From the NCBI GenBank assembly GCA_028284775.1, contig JANQRB010000175.1, forward strand, positions 1 through 64,000: a DNA stretch of 64,000 nucleotides, written 5' to 3'. The DNA comes from Candidatus Kapaibacterium sp. GTDB taxonomy: Bacteria > Bacteroidota > Ignavibacteria > Kapaibacteriales > UBA7675. Positions 29,079 through 38,428 of this stretch are shown here, in pieces. The notes beneath the pieces were generated by a model that made no database searches, was not told the origin of the DNA, and saw nothing but the letters and a program-made list of their open reading frames with translations. The stretch's first letter is position 1. Every line of letters begins with the position of its first letter. A program made the position numbers and the translations under genes.

Positions 29079-29803
29079 GTTATCTCATCGAGGCGGACGT
29101 TTCAATGGCGGACAAGCTCGCCACCCTCCGCCACTGGCGCAATCTGGCGGTGGCATTTGAAGCCGAGTCCGTTTGGCTGAAAGGCTTCAGCTTCGAACAG
29201 ATTAATGCGCCCGAGCTCAGGCGGATTCCCCATGTCCGGCGATATTACGCCAGGGCCGGCTTGCTGTTTCCTGTTAATAGTTTGTTGCCGGCGGGCAGAT
29301 TGCCGTCTTTGTTGTGGACGCCGATCGAGAGAGGTTTGAGGCTTGAGTTGCCCGATTTCAATCACAATTTTTTTGCTGTCCGAACACAGATAAGTCCTCG
29401 TCTCGTTCACGCGACCGAAGAGAAAGAGGCGGCCGCAATGATCGTTTCCGCGCCGGAGCTGGAATCATACCTCAGGACGGCAGCGGTGGTTCGCCTTTCC
29501 AACATTCGCTGGACCATCCTGGATGGCCGTGACGCATTCCTACTTGGCAGACCGCTGCTTCCCTTACCCGGCGCGGTATACTGGCGATATGATGACTCTT
29601 TCCTTCCCGCCGGCTTGAGCTTCGAAGCGGAGGCGCTCGTCGATGCGATCAACCGGCGGATTAACGACAAATCACATGACTGGATAGTATGGAATGAAGA
29701 TGCGACTTACTTCAGCATCGGCAAGAGCCAGTTACAACCTCTGTCTCTCAGCTCTTTCAGACTGAGCGTCGACAAGCACCTTATTCATCCGGCGGCACAA
29801 TGA
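29051..29803 (+). CDS. bpX-like protein of MoxR-vWA-beta-propeller system
   Basis: A 250-aa soluble protein of mixed alpha/beta character. It opens MAEDAADDLSYLIEADVS, then WRNLAVAFEAESVWLKGFSF and RRIPHVRRYYARAGLLFP. The combination 'WLKGF' and 'ipG.rYy' is what I recall from the small bpX proteins encoded between MoxR and vWA genes; the exact subtype cannot be fixed by eye. The start at 29051 gives a 28-bp overlap with the MoxR gene; 28997 and 29105 are alternatives. It overlaps the vWA gene by 4 bp (ATGA), so translation is coupled. No catalytic motif was seen. Confidence 0.75.
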   Translation: MAEDAADDLSYLIEADVSMADKLATLRHWRNLAVAFEAESVWLKGFSFEQINAPELRRIPHVRRYYARAGLLFPVNSLLPAGRLPSLLWTPIERGLRLELPDFNHNFFAVRTQISPRLVHATEEKEAAAMIVSAPELESYLRTAAVVRLSNIRWTILDGRDAFLLGRPLLPLPGAVYWRYDDSFLPAGLSFEAEALVDAINRRINDKSHDWIVWNEDATYFSIGKSQLQPLSLSSFRLSVDKHLIHPAAQ

Positions 29804-32319
29804 AGGCCGGGCAGTACATACAATCATATCAGGGCTACTTCTGGCAATGGGAGGAAGACGGCGAGGTCCTGACGATTCCGGCGGCCGACACGATTGCCTA
29901 CCGCCAATTCATTGTTGAAGTGCTGGCGGTGCTTGCTCCCCAGGGATTCCCGCCCTTCGGCTCCCTGCTCCTGGTGCTGAGCGCTACTAACCCGAACGGC
30001 GGAGAGGCCGTCGATGTTGTAAACGCGATTGTCAGGCAAAAGCTGCAATCGCCTGTCGACGAGGAGCTGGACGGCGCTGTCGGCTTTCTGAAGATGTTGG
30101 CGGATCTGCCGCAGGCCTATAAACAAGGTTCAAAACGGGTGTTGCTCCTGCAGGCATTGTTTCAGGATTGCCACAAGCCGGTATCGGCAAAAGACAGCGC
30201 GGACATCCTCTCTGCGCTGTCATCGCAAGCAGCTACGGCGACGCCACCCGCCCGGCCGATCGAGTTCAGCGAAGCCAACTGTAAGAAGGACTTCCGCACA
30301 ATCTTTCTGCTGGCGCGTAGATTTCCCGACCTTGACTCGGTCTTGCGGGCAATAACATCGCTGCCCGAATTTCCCGCCGACCCACCTGCTCTCGAAGAGA
30401 AGAAGGACAGTGAGTCGGCAGGGCGAGACCTCGTGGAACAATTGATGGAGAATCGTCAGACTTTCAAAGTCGCGGCCCTCATCAAGCGCATCTGGAGCTG
30501 CATCAAGATACCCATGCACCACAATCAGGCCAGTCAGCAGTCCTTTGGCGGCGTGGCTGATATCAGCAATAAAGGCGATTTCGACAAGCTCCTGCACCAT
30601 GAATTCGCCAACGACGACTTTGTCTTCCTGTCGCGCCTGGCCAACCGCGAAGTTCTGTTCTTTAACAGAGAAATACCACAGGCCGATAAGGACATTCAAC
30701 GGACGATTCTCATCGACATCAGCCTTAAGAACTGGGGTACGATTAAAAGCATCGCCTTTTCCGTCATGCTGGCCATTGCCAAACATCCGCGCTCCGTTAT
30801 CGAATGTCGGGTTATTCTGCTGGGTGAAAGCTACCGACGCGTTTCCGTTGCGAACGTCGACGATATCATCGATGCATTGCAAATCCTGGATGTGTCGCTG
30901 AATGCCGCCTCGGGTCTGGCCGCCTACATCAAAGAGCACGATACTCGGCGGCAGGAGTTAATCCTGATCGCCGGCGCCGAGGCTATCGCATACCCGAAGG
31001 TGCAAAAGCTTCTTAACGAAAGTCACGCCCCGATTGACTACTGGATTCACCCGACCAGTGAAGGCCGGGTCGATGTCTACAACTTCCGGAATAAGAAAAA
31101 AAATCAAATCCAGACCTTCAATCTGCCGCTCAAGGAGCTTTGGGATCGGAAGTTCAGCGCTGAAGATACCGACGATCTTCAGCTGGAAGTTAAGGACTAC
31201 CCCATGCTCTTCCCGAACCCGGGCTTTAAGCGGACCATCTGCACCGTCGATGGCTCGATATACGGCATTTCGAAAGAAAAGTGCCTCCTACGGAAGTATG
31301 GTCTCAATGAGGAAGCGGACTCGAAAGGCTGGGAAATTCTCTATGACGACCTGGACTTCTGCTTTGGCGAATTCGCGCTGGGCTTTAACGAGGCGGGCGA
31401 GGACATATTGTTAATGTTCAACCCCCAGAATAGAGAAATCGTATTGTTAAACATCAGTTCAGGCGAGCGGCGCAGATTCATGTTCGGACGCTGGCACTCG
31501 GTGCCCTCTCGCACCTTCTTTTTCTACCGAGCTTGTTTTTGTTACGTTGGGCACCATCATTACTGGAAGATCCACCTTGATGGGCATATCGAAGAAATTT
31601 CCATTAGTTCCGATGAATTCACTGATATTATCGACAGTAGAAAGAAAGGTACTGCTGCCGACCGACAAATAGAAGCGCGGACTCAGCAGGTATTCAAAAA
31701 TGTCAAGACGGTCTTTATCAACGAACGCTCCGAACTGGTGTTCAATACTCATCGGCTCTATGTCAGTCAGGCGGGCATGCTCAAGATGGACGCGTTGATT
31801 TCATCAGCGAGCAGACAGCACAGCGCGAACTGGAGTGCGGAAGGCGAATTCACCTTTTCGGACGGCAGCCGTGTTAAGGTCAATCGCCTCGGGATGTTGA
31901 TTCTGCGCAGCAGCGATGAGAGCATTCCGACCATATTCATTGCGAGTGTGCTCGGCCGTTCGCTTGGCCTGGCCACCGATTACGACTTCGCCGGTAATGA
32001 GTATTACTTTAAGTCACCCCAATATGCGGTCACGCTCGAATCTATCGCTAACAATCGACAGAAACTGGAACAGGTGCTGAAGAATCTGTTGGCGTTTGAT
32101 GAGCAGGCCGTCAGGCAGCTTATCGAAGATACACCGGCCTTAATTCTGAAAACGCTGAGCGAGGGCAAGGCAACAACGCTGAAAATCAAGCTGGAAAAAG
32201 TCGGTGCAGTTATTGGAATTCAGCGGAGCGGAAAGCCGATGAACATGCTAAGCGCCGCAGACTTTTATTCGCGACACATTCAGGCATTCATCGATCAGAT
32301 CAGAAATTATGCAGCTTAA
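29800..32319 (+). CDS. vWA plus beta-propeller protein of ternary conflict system
   Basis: An 839-aa protein. The N-terminal ~240 residues are helical. The segment at 250-290 (GGVADISNKGDFDKLLHHEF, then RLANREVLFFNREI) is the conserved lead-in of vWA proteins in MoxR-vWA-bpX operons. The vWA fold covers ~300-425, with a MIDAS-like DISLK (306-310) in which the usual DxSxS is incomplete. Residues ~475-740 form repeated beta strands read as a propeller (TICTVDGSIYGISKEKCLLR, SGERRRFMFGRWHSVPSRTF). In the proposed mechanism MoxR acts on vWA and the propeller recognises a target. It overlaps both neighbours (4 and 11 bp). Confidence 0.88.
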   Translation: MKAGQYIQSYQGYFWQWEEDGEVLTIPAADTIAYRQFIVEVLAVLAPQGFPPFGSLLLVLSATNPNGGEAVDVVNAIVRQKLQSPVDEELDGAVGFLKMLADLPQAYKQGSKRVLLLQALFQDCHKPVSAKDSADILSALSSQAATATPPARPIEFSEANCKKDFRTIFLLARRFPDLDSVLRAITSLPEFPADPPALEEKKDSESAGRDLVEQLMENRQTFKVAALIKRIWSCIKIPMHHNQASQQSFGGVADISNKGDFDKLLHHEFANDDFVFLSRLANREVLFFNREIPQADKDIQRTILIDISLKNWGTIKSIAFSVMLAIAKHPRSVIECRVILLGESYRRVSVANVDDIIDALQILDVSLNAASGLAAYIKEHDTRRQELILIAGAEAIAYPKVQKLLNESHAPIDYWIHPTSEGRVDVYNFRNKKKNQIQTFNLPLKELWDRKFSAEDTDDLQLEVKDYPMLFPNPGFKRTICTVDGSIYGISKEKCLLRKYGLNEEADSKGWEILYDDLDFCFGEFALGFNEAGEDILLMFNPQNREIVLLNISSGERRRFMFGRWHSVPSRTFFFYRACFCYVGHHHYWKIHLDGHIEEISISSDEFTDIIDSRKKGTAADRQIEARTQQVFKNVKTVFINERSELVFNTHRLYVSQAGMLKMDALISSASRQHSANWSAEGEFTFSDGSRVKVNRLGMLILRSSDESIPTIFIASVLGRSLGLATDYDFAGNEYYFKSPQYAVTLESIANNRQKLEQVLKNLLAFDEQAVRQLIEDTPALILKTLSEGKATTLKIKLEKVGAVIGIQRSGKPMNMLSAADFYSRHIQAFIDQIRNYAA

Positions 32320-34027
32320 GATCAGGCCATATCATGCGAACAGCTTCCCTCTGACGGCAATCCTGATCAAAGGGGCCGAGCCATCGTACTGGGCGCGCGA
32401 AAGTCAGCGCCTGGGTCTGGACCTGACGCAGATCCTTTGCTACCCGATACCCGATACAACTCCCGACAGCCTCTGGGGTTGTCTGCTTATCCTGCCGATG
32501 AAGCATGACGTCGACAATCCAGGACGGCATGAATTTTGTCAACAGGTCGGCAATCAACTCTTGATTCCCGAATATTCCCTGCCCGTACCGGCTCCCGGCG
32601 AGGATGAGCTGGACAGACTGCTTGGCAATACGCTGCATGTTCTGCACCCGGAGTTTGGACTTGTTGAACTCAACAAGGAAATCAACTGGGAGGAACTGAT
32701 TGAGGTCCCGCCCGAGCGCCCCCGCGCCATCAGCAGGCCGGCCGCTTCCGTCGACATTCCGAAGCGCGTCAGGAGTTTCAGCATTCAGTCATTGTCTCCC
32801 GAACAAGTCATTGAAAAGCTCGACGCTGAATCGTTCCCCGACCGGAAAAATCTACGCGCTAAACGACTGACTCTTATTGATAAAGCCAGACTCTTTGTTC
32901 TGAGAAGACTGTTTCATAAAGCGGCACAGGGCGAAGGCAGCGGGGCAGAATCATATCGTCCCTCAAAATTACTCACCTTGCTGGGCCGTGTCCTCGGTTG
33001 GGGAGATCGAAAGATCAGCAACATGCGCATGGATTTGGAAGATCTGGAAGAGCGCAACAAGAAGGAGATCGATCGGCTCCTGGCGATGTTTAAGCGTGAT
33101 CCGAACGAAGCCTTGCACTACGCCCTTCCGCTTGACGTCGACGGCAGCAGCAGAGGCGTCGGCGAGATGCCCCTTATCCTGACAAAACTCTGGACGGTGT
33201 TTGGCCTGTTCGGAACGATTGCAGCCGGTGCAGCCGCTTCTGTTAACATCGGGAAAGATTACTTTCGCTTGCAGGAACAATATCTGCAAACGGCCGAAGA
33301 ACTGATCAGGAACGGCGATTGTCACAAAGCGGCTTTCATCTATATCAGACTGTTGAAGGACCACCGGCGTGCCGCCAAGGTATTGGAAGATGGCGGCTTC
33401 TACCAGGAAGCGGCCGGTATCTACCTCATCCATCTCGATGACAAGTCGAGCGCCGCCCGCTGTTATGAACAGGGCAACTGTATTGCCGAGGCGATCGAAC
33501 TCTATAAAGAATTACAGCAGAATGAAAAAGTCGGCGATCTGTATCTCGGGATGCAGCGGATCGAAGAAGCAAATTTCTATTATGAGCAGGTTGCGGACGC
33601 TTATAAGGCCAACAATCAATTTGTTAAGGCCGCGCTCATCTACCGGGACAAAATGAATGCGGCTCACAGAGGGCAGGCAGTTCTGCTGGAAGGCTGGCGG
33701 TCCGATATCGACGCCTTTAACTGCCTTAACAACTATCTCCGCAATTTCGAGGACGAAGAACAACTATGGCGTGAAATCGAGCGCTTATATCAAGACGATG
33801 TCAGCGCCGCCAATCAACAGGTCTTTTTACGGGCACTTAAGTATGAGTACAAGAATCGGTCTGGGTCGGCAGCTGCGATTCGTGACCTCGCCTATGAAAT
33901 TCTTGCATCCGAGCTCAAGTCGGATCCATCGATCGTGTCGGAGCTCCTGGACTTTAACAAAGAGGATCGGGAGCTGCTGAAAGACACCATTCGCTTTAAG
34001 AACACCGGTAACAAGCGCAGGATCTAG
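32309..34027 (+). CDS. bpX6-like/TPR membrane protein of ternary conflict system
   Basis: A 572-aa protein. The first ~120 residues (KIRPYHANSFPLTAILIKGA, PDSLWGCLLILP, WEELIEVPP) match the bpX6-type domain that closes such operons. A central charged helical stretch follows. One hydrophobic segment is seen at ~290-315 (LWTVFGLFGTIAAGAAASV). TPR-like repeats fill ~325-460 (LIRNGDCHKAAFIYIRLLKD, GGFYQEAAGIYLIHL, FYYEQVADAYKANNQFVKAA). The likely location is the cytoplasmic membrane, with the TPR domain on one face. It is the last gene of the operon, overlapping the vWA gene by 11 bp. The bpX6 name is from memory of the family; the effector activity, if any, is not evident. Confidence 0.8.
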   Translation: MQLKIRPYHANSFPLTAILIKGAEPSYWARESQRLGLDLTQILCYPIPDTTPDSLWGCLLILPMKHDVDNPGRHEFCQQVGNQLLIPEYSLPVPAPGEDELDRLLGNTLHVLHPEFGLVELNKEINWEELIEVPPERPRAISRPAASVDIPKRVRSFSIQSLSPEQVIEKLDAESFPDRKNLRAKRLTLIDKARLFVLRRLFHKAAQGEGSGAESYRPSKLLTLLGRVLGWGDRKISNMRMDLEDLEERNKKEIDRLLAMFKRDPNEALHYALPLDVDGSSRGVGEMPLILTKLWTVFGLFGTIAAGAAASVNIGKDYFRLQEQYLQTAEELIRNGDCHKAAFIYIRLLKDHRRAAKVLEDGGFYQEAAGIYLIHLDDKSSAARCYEQGNCIAEAIELYKELQQNEKVGDLYLGMQRIEEANFYYEQVADAYKANNQFVKAALIYRDKMNAAHRGQAVLLEGWRSDIDAFNCLNNYLRNFEDEEQLWREIERLYQDDVSAANQQVFLRALKYEYKNRSGSAAAIRDLAYEILASELKSDPSIVSELLDFNKEDRELLKDTIRFKNTGNKRRI

Positions 34028-34999
34028 ACGAGAGGGTTGGTGACTGCCCAGATAATCACAATGATTGGCCTACGTGAAGATACCTTAGACCCTCTACGCG
34101 ACGCTGTGCGGGCAGCGCATCCGGGATCAGCGCCCTGAAAAGAACATCGTGGAGCTGCGGCGAATGAGATAGCCGTGGATAGCCGCGACAGACAGCACGA
34201 CCAATACGCCAGCAAAAATCCGTGGGGCTCTGGATATCGCCACAACAGGATCCACAGAGCAGCGAATCACATCCGGTTGCGCGGCATTCACTTTTCTTGA
34301 CCGAAAATATTTATACCATTGCTCGCGCAGCTACCTGAATCCGGTCTTAGCCTATAGTAAAGCATATTGCGCTTACCGCCAAATTTGAACAAGAAAGTGG
34401 CGGATTCAAGCAAATCCAGCCACATTGCTCTTTTCATTGACGATTTGATCGAAAACACCTGAGATCACGGACGCCCTTGTTGTGTCCTTAAGCCTGGCAA
34501 GCAGCCGGTACAGTGAGATCATAAACCTCGCAAAAGTTTTGCAGGCCGCTGAACGTCCGACTGCCACGCAGCTCCACCGTGTCGCCATCTTATGGAATTA
34601 CGACGTGGAGAGGCCATCGACGCGACGTCAATGCCGAGACGAAAACAAGGAACATCCTGCAGGCGGTCGTCAAGACAGCCCAGACGCATTGACTCGTGCC
34701 GTTTCAAATAAATTGCTTTTAGTCCCCCTCTTTGCGAAAGAGGGACCAGGGGAGTTCGAAACATCTAATACTTAGAATTTCTCCTCGATCGGCGCTCAGT
34801 CCACGCCTCACCCCCTAAGCTTAAGAGCAGGGAAACATACAAGAAACTTTGTTGAGACAACACCAGACACTCACGAGAAGAATCGGACTTGCAACGACAG
34901 TGTTGATTCTTCGAAAGCAAGTATACCGAGAACCTGCCGGCCGACAAGCCACACACGCGATTGGCTCGGGTAGTGTAAGCGCAAGATCTGCAACAACAA
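34028..34999. other. Intergenic region with repeat element, 972 bp
   Basis: This separates the conflict operon from the next regulator. It contains copy 3 of the two-hairpin element (34705-34830). The remaining short frames on both strands have no coding features, and I found no terminator beyond the element's own hairpins. Confidence 0.5.
34705..34830 (-). repeat. Dispersed two-hairpin intergenic element, copy 3 (inverted)
   Basis: Read on the minus strand it shows GGGGGTGAGGCGTGGACTGA, GCGCCGATCGAGG, GAACTCCCCTGGTCCCTCTT with hairpin CCCTCTTT-CGC-AAAGAGGG (34726-34744), and tail ACTAAAAGCAATTTATTTGA. It is the closest match to copy 1 in hairpin II and to copy 4 in the core. Confidence 0.8.
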
Positions 35000-36769
35000 A
35001 TGACCAGGAGACTTATGATTATAAACGCTCAACAGGCACGATCGATTTATCAATCGGCTACTGGCGTTCAACGCCTAAAATATCAGGTAATTCATGCGCG
35101 AATGTGTTTACGTGAAGACAAGGACGAGGCCCGGCGCGCGGCCGAGGCTACCCTGCAGGCTCTGGAAGCGTCGGGGGAACTTCTGGCGCCGGTCCTGCAG
35201 GAACTTGCGCACGCGCAGATGCTCTTTGTCCTCACGAACTGCGCGCTCAGCGATGGCCACCCGGATCGAGCGGCCGCACTGCAGCGTGAAGCACTGGCTA
35301 TCACCCTGCGCTCGCCCGATAAAGTACTGGCGGTAGATACCCTGCTGAAAGCGGCTGTTAACTTCGATATGGCTGAAAACTATCCTCGAATGCTGGATAT
35401 TCTCTCCCATGCCCTGCAAATATTTGAATGCCCCGACATATTTGATCTGCCGTCACTCTACTTCGATGGTGTGTCCAATCAGCTGGCATCGGGCCGCGAG
35501 GAAACCCTGCTCCTGCTTCGTGTACGCCTAGAGTATAACAGTGCCCGCGCACAGTTTAAGTGCGGCCACTGTGATCAGGCCGTCAGCCACGTTTTTCGCG
35601 CCATAGCCGACTGCGACAAGATGAGCGCGCCCATCGTTCACGCCTATCGCGCCGCGCTGTATATGCTGCTCGCTGAGGTATACCTGGACCTGGGCTGCTC
35701 TGTTAAGGCCCGCGATGCCGTTGAAAAATTCGAAGCCAGCGCCCGCAAGAGTGCGGATCCGGTCTTATTGGCCAAGATCGAATTTTTTTGGGCCTTAATC
35801 TATGCCGACAGATGTGACTTCACAAGGGTCATCGACATCTGCAGAACGGCGCTTGCGAGCAACTGTTCCGGTCTGCCATTGATGCGCTGCCGATACAACG
35901 AATTGTTGTCCCGCGCCTATCGCGCCACCGCCCAGGCGCGCAAGGCGCTAACAGTATGTCAGGAAGCGCTGCAGGATAAAGAGCTGGCACACGGACGCTT
36001 CAGTCGATGTCTGCTCCTGGCCGAGTCGATTCGCAACCTGGAACATTGTCAGCAAACGAGCAAAGCGCGGCGCCAGGCCCTGGAATTGCTCGAAAGCGCC
36101 AGGGCCCTGAAGTTTAACAAGGGATGCATCGAAGCACACGCGGCCCTGAGCCGTCTGTACGCGTCGGGCGGCAAAGCCACCAGGGCACTGCAGCACGCGC
36201 AGGAAGCACAGAGCATCGCCGGCCGCCAGTACTCGGCAGCCGTCTACATCCGCGTTGCCGAAGCCGAATGCAGATATAAACTGCTGCACAGCCATGAAGA
36301 AGCCCGACTTCAGCTTCTCAGAAATGAACGTCTGGAGCAGGAGCTGCGTACTCGAGATCTTGAGATCGAACGACTTAACAATCAACTAACTGCCAAGACA
36401 AGTGTGATCGAAAGCGCCAGACGCCGGGCCTGTAGCTCAAGGCGCAACGGGGCCGCCGCCGATGATTGGCGTGAGTTAATCGTCGATCTGGATCAGGATC
36501 GCGACGACAAAGATGCCTGGCGCGTTTTCGCGGATCGGTTCTTTGCCCGCAACCCTGACTTCAACGAAAAGTTAAAGGAGCTCGGCGGGATATTCAGCGC
36601 AGCCGAACTTAAAATCTGCGCCTTGTGTGCCGCGCGAATGTCAATCAAGGACAGCGCGGCACTCTTGCTTGTATCGGAAAGCGCTGTTCTGAAAATGCGC
36701 TGGCGCATCCGCAAGAAACTCCAACTGCGACGCAGCCAGAACCTGGCCGGCTTTCTCGCCGCCATTTGA
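35000..36769 (+). CDS. TPR-HTH transcriptional regulator (third paralogue)
   Basis: A 589-aa protein with TPR-like helix pairs over ~20-420. A coiled coil runs at ~430-470 (RNERLEQELRTRDLEIERLN). The LuxR-type HTH is at ~533-589 (FSAAELKICALCAARMSIKD, LLLVSESAVLKMRWRIRKKL). It ends NLAGFLAAI, paralleling NLTRFFAAL of the 14100 gene. The HTH is more diverged than that of the 14100 gene, but the helix pattern and the basic RIRKKLQLRR recognition end are intact. The ATG at 35000 is used; ATG 35015 is also possible. It lies 973 bp after the MoxR-vWA operon and may regulate it or the secreted genes downstream; this is only positional inference. Confidence 0.87.
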   Translation: MTRRLMIINAQQARSIYQSATGVQRLKYQVIHARMCLREDKDEARRAAEATLQALEASGELLAPVLQELAHAQMLFVLTNCALSDGHPDRAAALQREALAITLRSPDKVLAVDTLLKAAVNFDMAENYPRMLDILSHALQIFECPDIFDLPSLYFDGVSNQLASGREETLLLLRVRLEYNSARAQFKCGHCDQAVSHVFRAIADCDKMSAPIVHAYRAALYMLLAEVYLDLGCSVKARDAVEKFEASARKSADPVLLAKIEFFWALIYADRCDFTRVIDICRTALASNCSGLPLMRCRYNELLSRAYRATAQARKALTVCQEALQDKELAHGRFSRCLLLAESIRNLEHCQQTSKARRQALELLESARALKFNKGCIEAHAALSRLYASGGKATRALQHAQEAQSIAGRQYSAAVYIRVAEAECRYKLLHSHEEARLQLLRNERLEQELRTRDLEIERLNNQLTAKTSVIESARRRACSSRRNGAAADDWRELIVDLDQDRDDKDAWRVFADRFFARNPDFNEKLKELGGIFSAAELKICALCAARMSIKDSAALLLVSESAVLKMRWRIRKKLQLRRSQNLAGFLAAI

Positions 36770-37010
36770 ACGAGACATCGGTATTGATTCTCGTCGACCG
36801 CGGAATATCGGCAGTCCATACCAGCTCCATATTAAGTCTATATGTACACGAATGCCGGCCGGATTATCTTCGTGCAGATTCTCTTTGGCCGATGCGCGCG
36901 ACCGCGAGATCATACACACACTACGACAATCTTTCCGCTCGGAAGCCGCGATACCGCAAGATTCGCAGCGCGGGATTGTCGTGATTATTCACAAGATGAA
37001 AGGAAGAGCA

Positions 37011-38381
37011 ATGATACGGAACAAAGGGATAGCGTCGATGATAGTGTCGACTATTGCAATAACAGTCGCTTTTTTGAGCGCCACGATCTGCGCGGCACAA
37101 CAGATATTCGTGCCAAATCTCAGCAACGCCCTGGGACAGACGGCAAGCGGCAGCAACCCTCTGCACGTCGGGATCGGAACATCATCACCCGCCTATACGC
37201 TCGATGTGAACGGCAGCCTGAACGCCGGCGCTTACAATATTAACGGCATGCCTCTGGGAGTCTGGGAGTCCGCCAGCCCGCACCTGCGTTATGGCGCCGG
37301 CCGCGTCGGGATCGGACAGGCGCCGGCCGCCGGGGGGGCCTTTCCGGGCGCATTGCTCCATGTTGTCCCGGCGGACTGCCGCGAAGTCGGCTTTCGCCTG
37401 CAGAGCGACTGCGACCTGAGCGATCCCGGGCTGATAGCCAATCTCTTCGAGATCGTGACGCGCAATCAATTCGATGAAGAGGTTCACGCCCTAACAATCG
37501 ATCGCCACGGCCGCGTGGGTGTCGGCACCGATAAGCCCGGCGCCGACTTCGACATTAAAGGTACGCTCCGGCTGAATGGAACAGTCCCTCTACACGGTCG
37601 CGTCATGGCCGCCAATGCCGATGGCGAAGCACAGTGGCTGAGCCTGGCGGCCTTGCTAGACGAGAATGCCTGTATCGCCAAGCCGGTCACCACGCTCGAA
37701 TGCCAGTTTACACCGATCTGCCAGTACGACGCCCTGGAGCTCGGAGCAAATGGCGGCGAACGACTCTATATCGGCGGCAGGCAGGGCAACGTACCGATCG
37801 CCTGGAACGCCTATCCGGGCGACGTCGATCCCCCCGGCGAAGATCATGGCTGCGACAACACACAAATGCGCTTTCGCAACAGCAGCGACCATGCCGCCAA
37901 GATCATCTATGAACCCTGGGGCAAAAAAATGCGCTTCATGTTTTCCTCGCCCGACCAGGCTCCCTCTGCGGGCACTACGGTTAACTGGATTGACGGGCTT
38001 ACGCTGCACAACAGCGGCGCAGTTGGCATCGGCACCTTGACCTATGAGCCGGGATTTAAGCTTATGGTTAACGGCACGATTCGCGCCAAGGAAATTGTCG
38101 TCGAAACCGGCTGGTCGGATTTCGTTTTTGCCGACGATTACAAGCTGCTTTCACTCGATGGAGTCGAGGCCTACATCGCGGAGCACAAACACCTGCCCGG
38201 CGTTCCGTCCGCCGCGGATGTACAGGCCAGGGGGCTGAGATTGTCGGAAGCAAGCACGTTCATGATGCAAAAGATCGAAGAGCTCACCCTCTACATGATC
38301 GAACTGCAAAAACAGAACAGGGCCCTTGCCGAACGGAATTCAGAACTCGAGCAACGCGTGACAGCAATAGAGCGGCAGTAG
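37011..38381 (+). CDS. Secreted tail-fibre-like repeat protein
   Basis: A 456-aa protein with a signal peptide (MIVSTIAITVAFLSATICAAQ). Repeats of the type LHVGIGTSSPAYTLDVNGSL and GRVGVGTDKPGADFDIKGTL follow. The C-terminal ~90 residues (ETGWSDFVFADDYKLLSL, EHKHLPGVPSAADVQ) close with a trimeric coiled-coil ending QNRALAERNSELEQRVTAI. This is a standard Bacteroidota secreted protein related to phage tail-fibre/S74-type repeats. It probably forms trimeric surface fibres. The start ATG 37011 is preferred because AAAGGAAGAG lies 8 nt upstream; ATG 36996 is an alternative. It is 47 bp upstream of the 38429 gene, so the two may share a transcript. Confidence 0.88.
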   Translation: MIRNKGIASMIVSTIAITVAFLSATICAAQQIFVPNLSNALGQTASGSNPLHVGIGTSSPAYTLDVNGSLNAGAYNINGMPLGVWESASPHLRYGAGRVGIGQAPAAGGAFPGALLHVVPADCREVGFRLQSDCDLSDPGLIANLFEIVTRNQFDEEVHALTIDRHGRVGVGTDKPGADFDIKGTLRLNGTVPLHGRVMAANADGEAQWLSLAALLDENACIAKPVTTLECQFTPICQYDALELGANGGERLYIGGRQGNVPIAWNAYPGDVDPPGEDHGCDNTQMRFRNSSDHAAKIIYEPWGKKMRFMFSSPDQAPSAGTTVNWIDGLTLHNSGAVGIGTLTYEPGFKLMVNGTIRAKEIVVETGWSDFVFADDYKLLSLDGVEAYIAEHKHLPGVPSAADVQARGLRLSEASTFMMQKIEELTLYMIELQKQNRALAERNSELEQRVTAIERQ

Positions 38382-38428
38382 AGGGAAAGGACTTGCCAAT
38401 TCTTTTGGGACAAAAAATAAATCGATAC

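Noticed and set aside
36415..36450. tRNA-like CCTGTAGCTCAAGG
   Set aside because: Lies inside the TPR-HTH coding region, with no acceptor or T-arm partner at the right distance.
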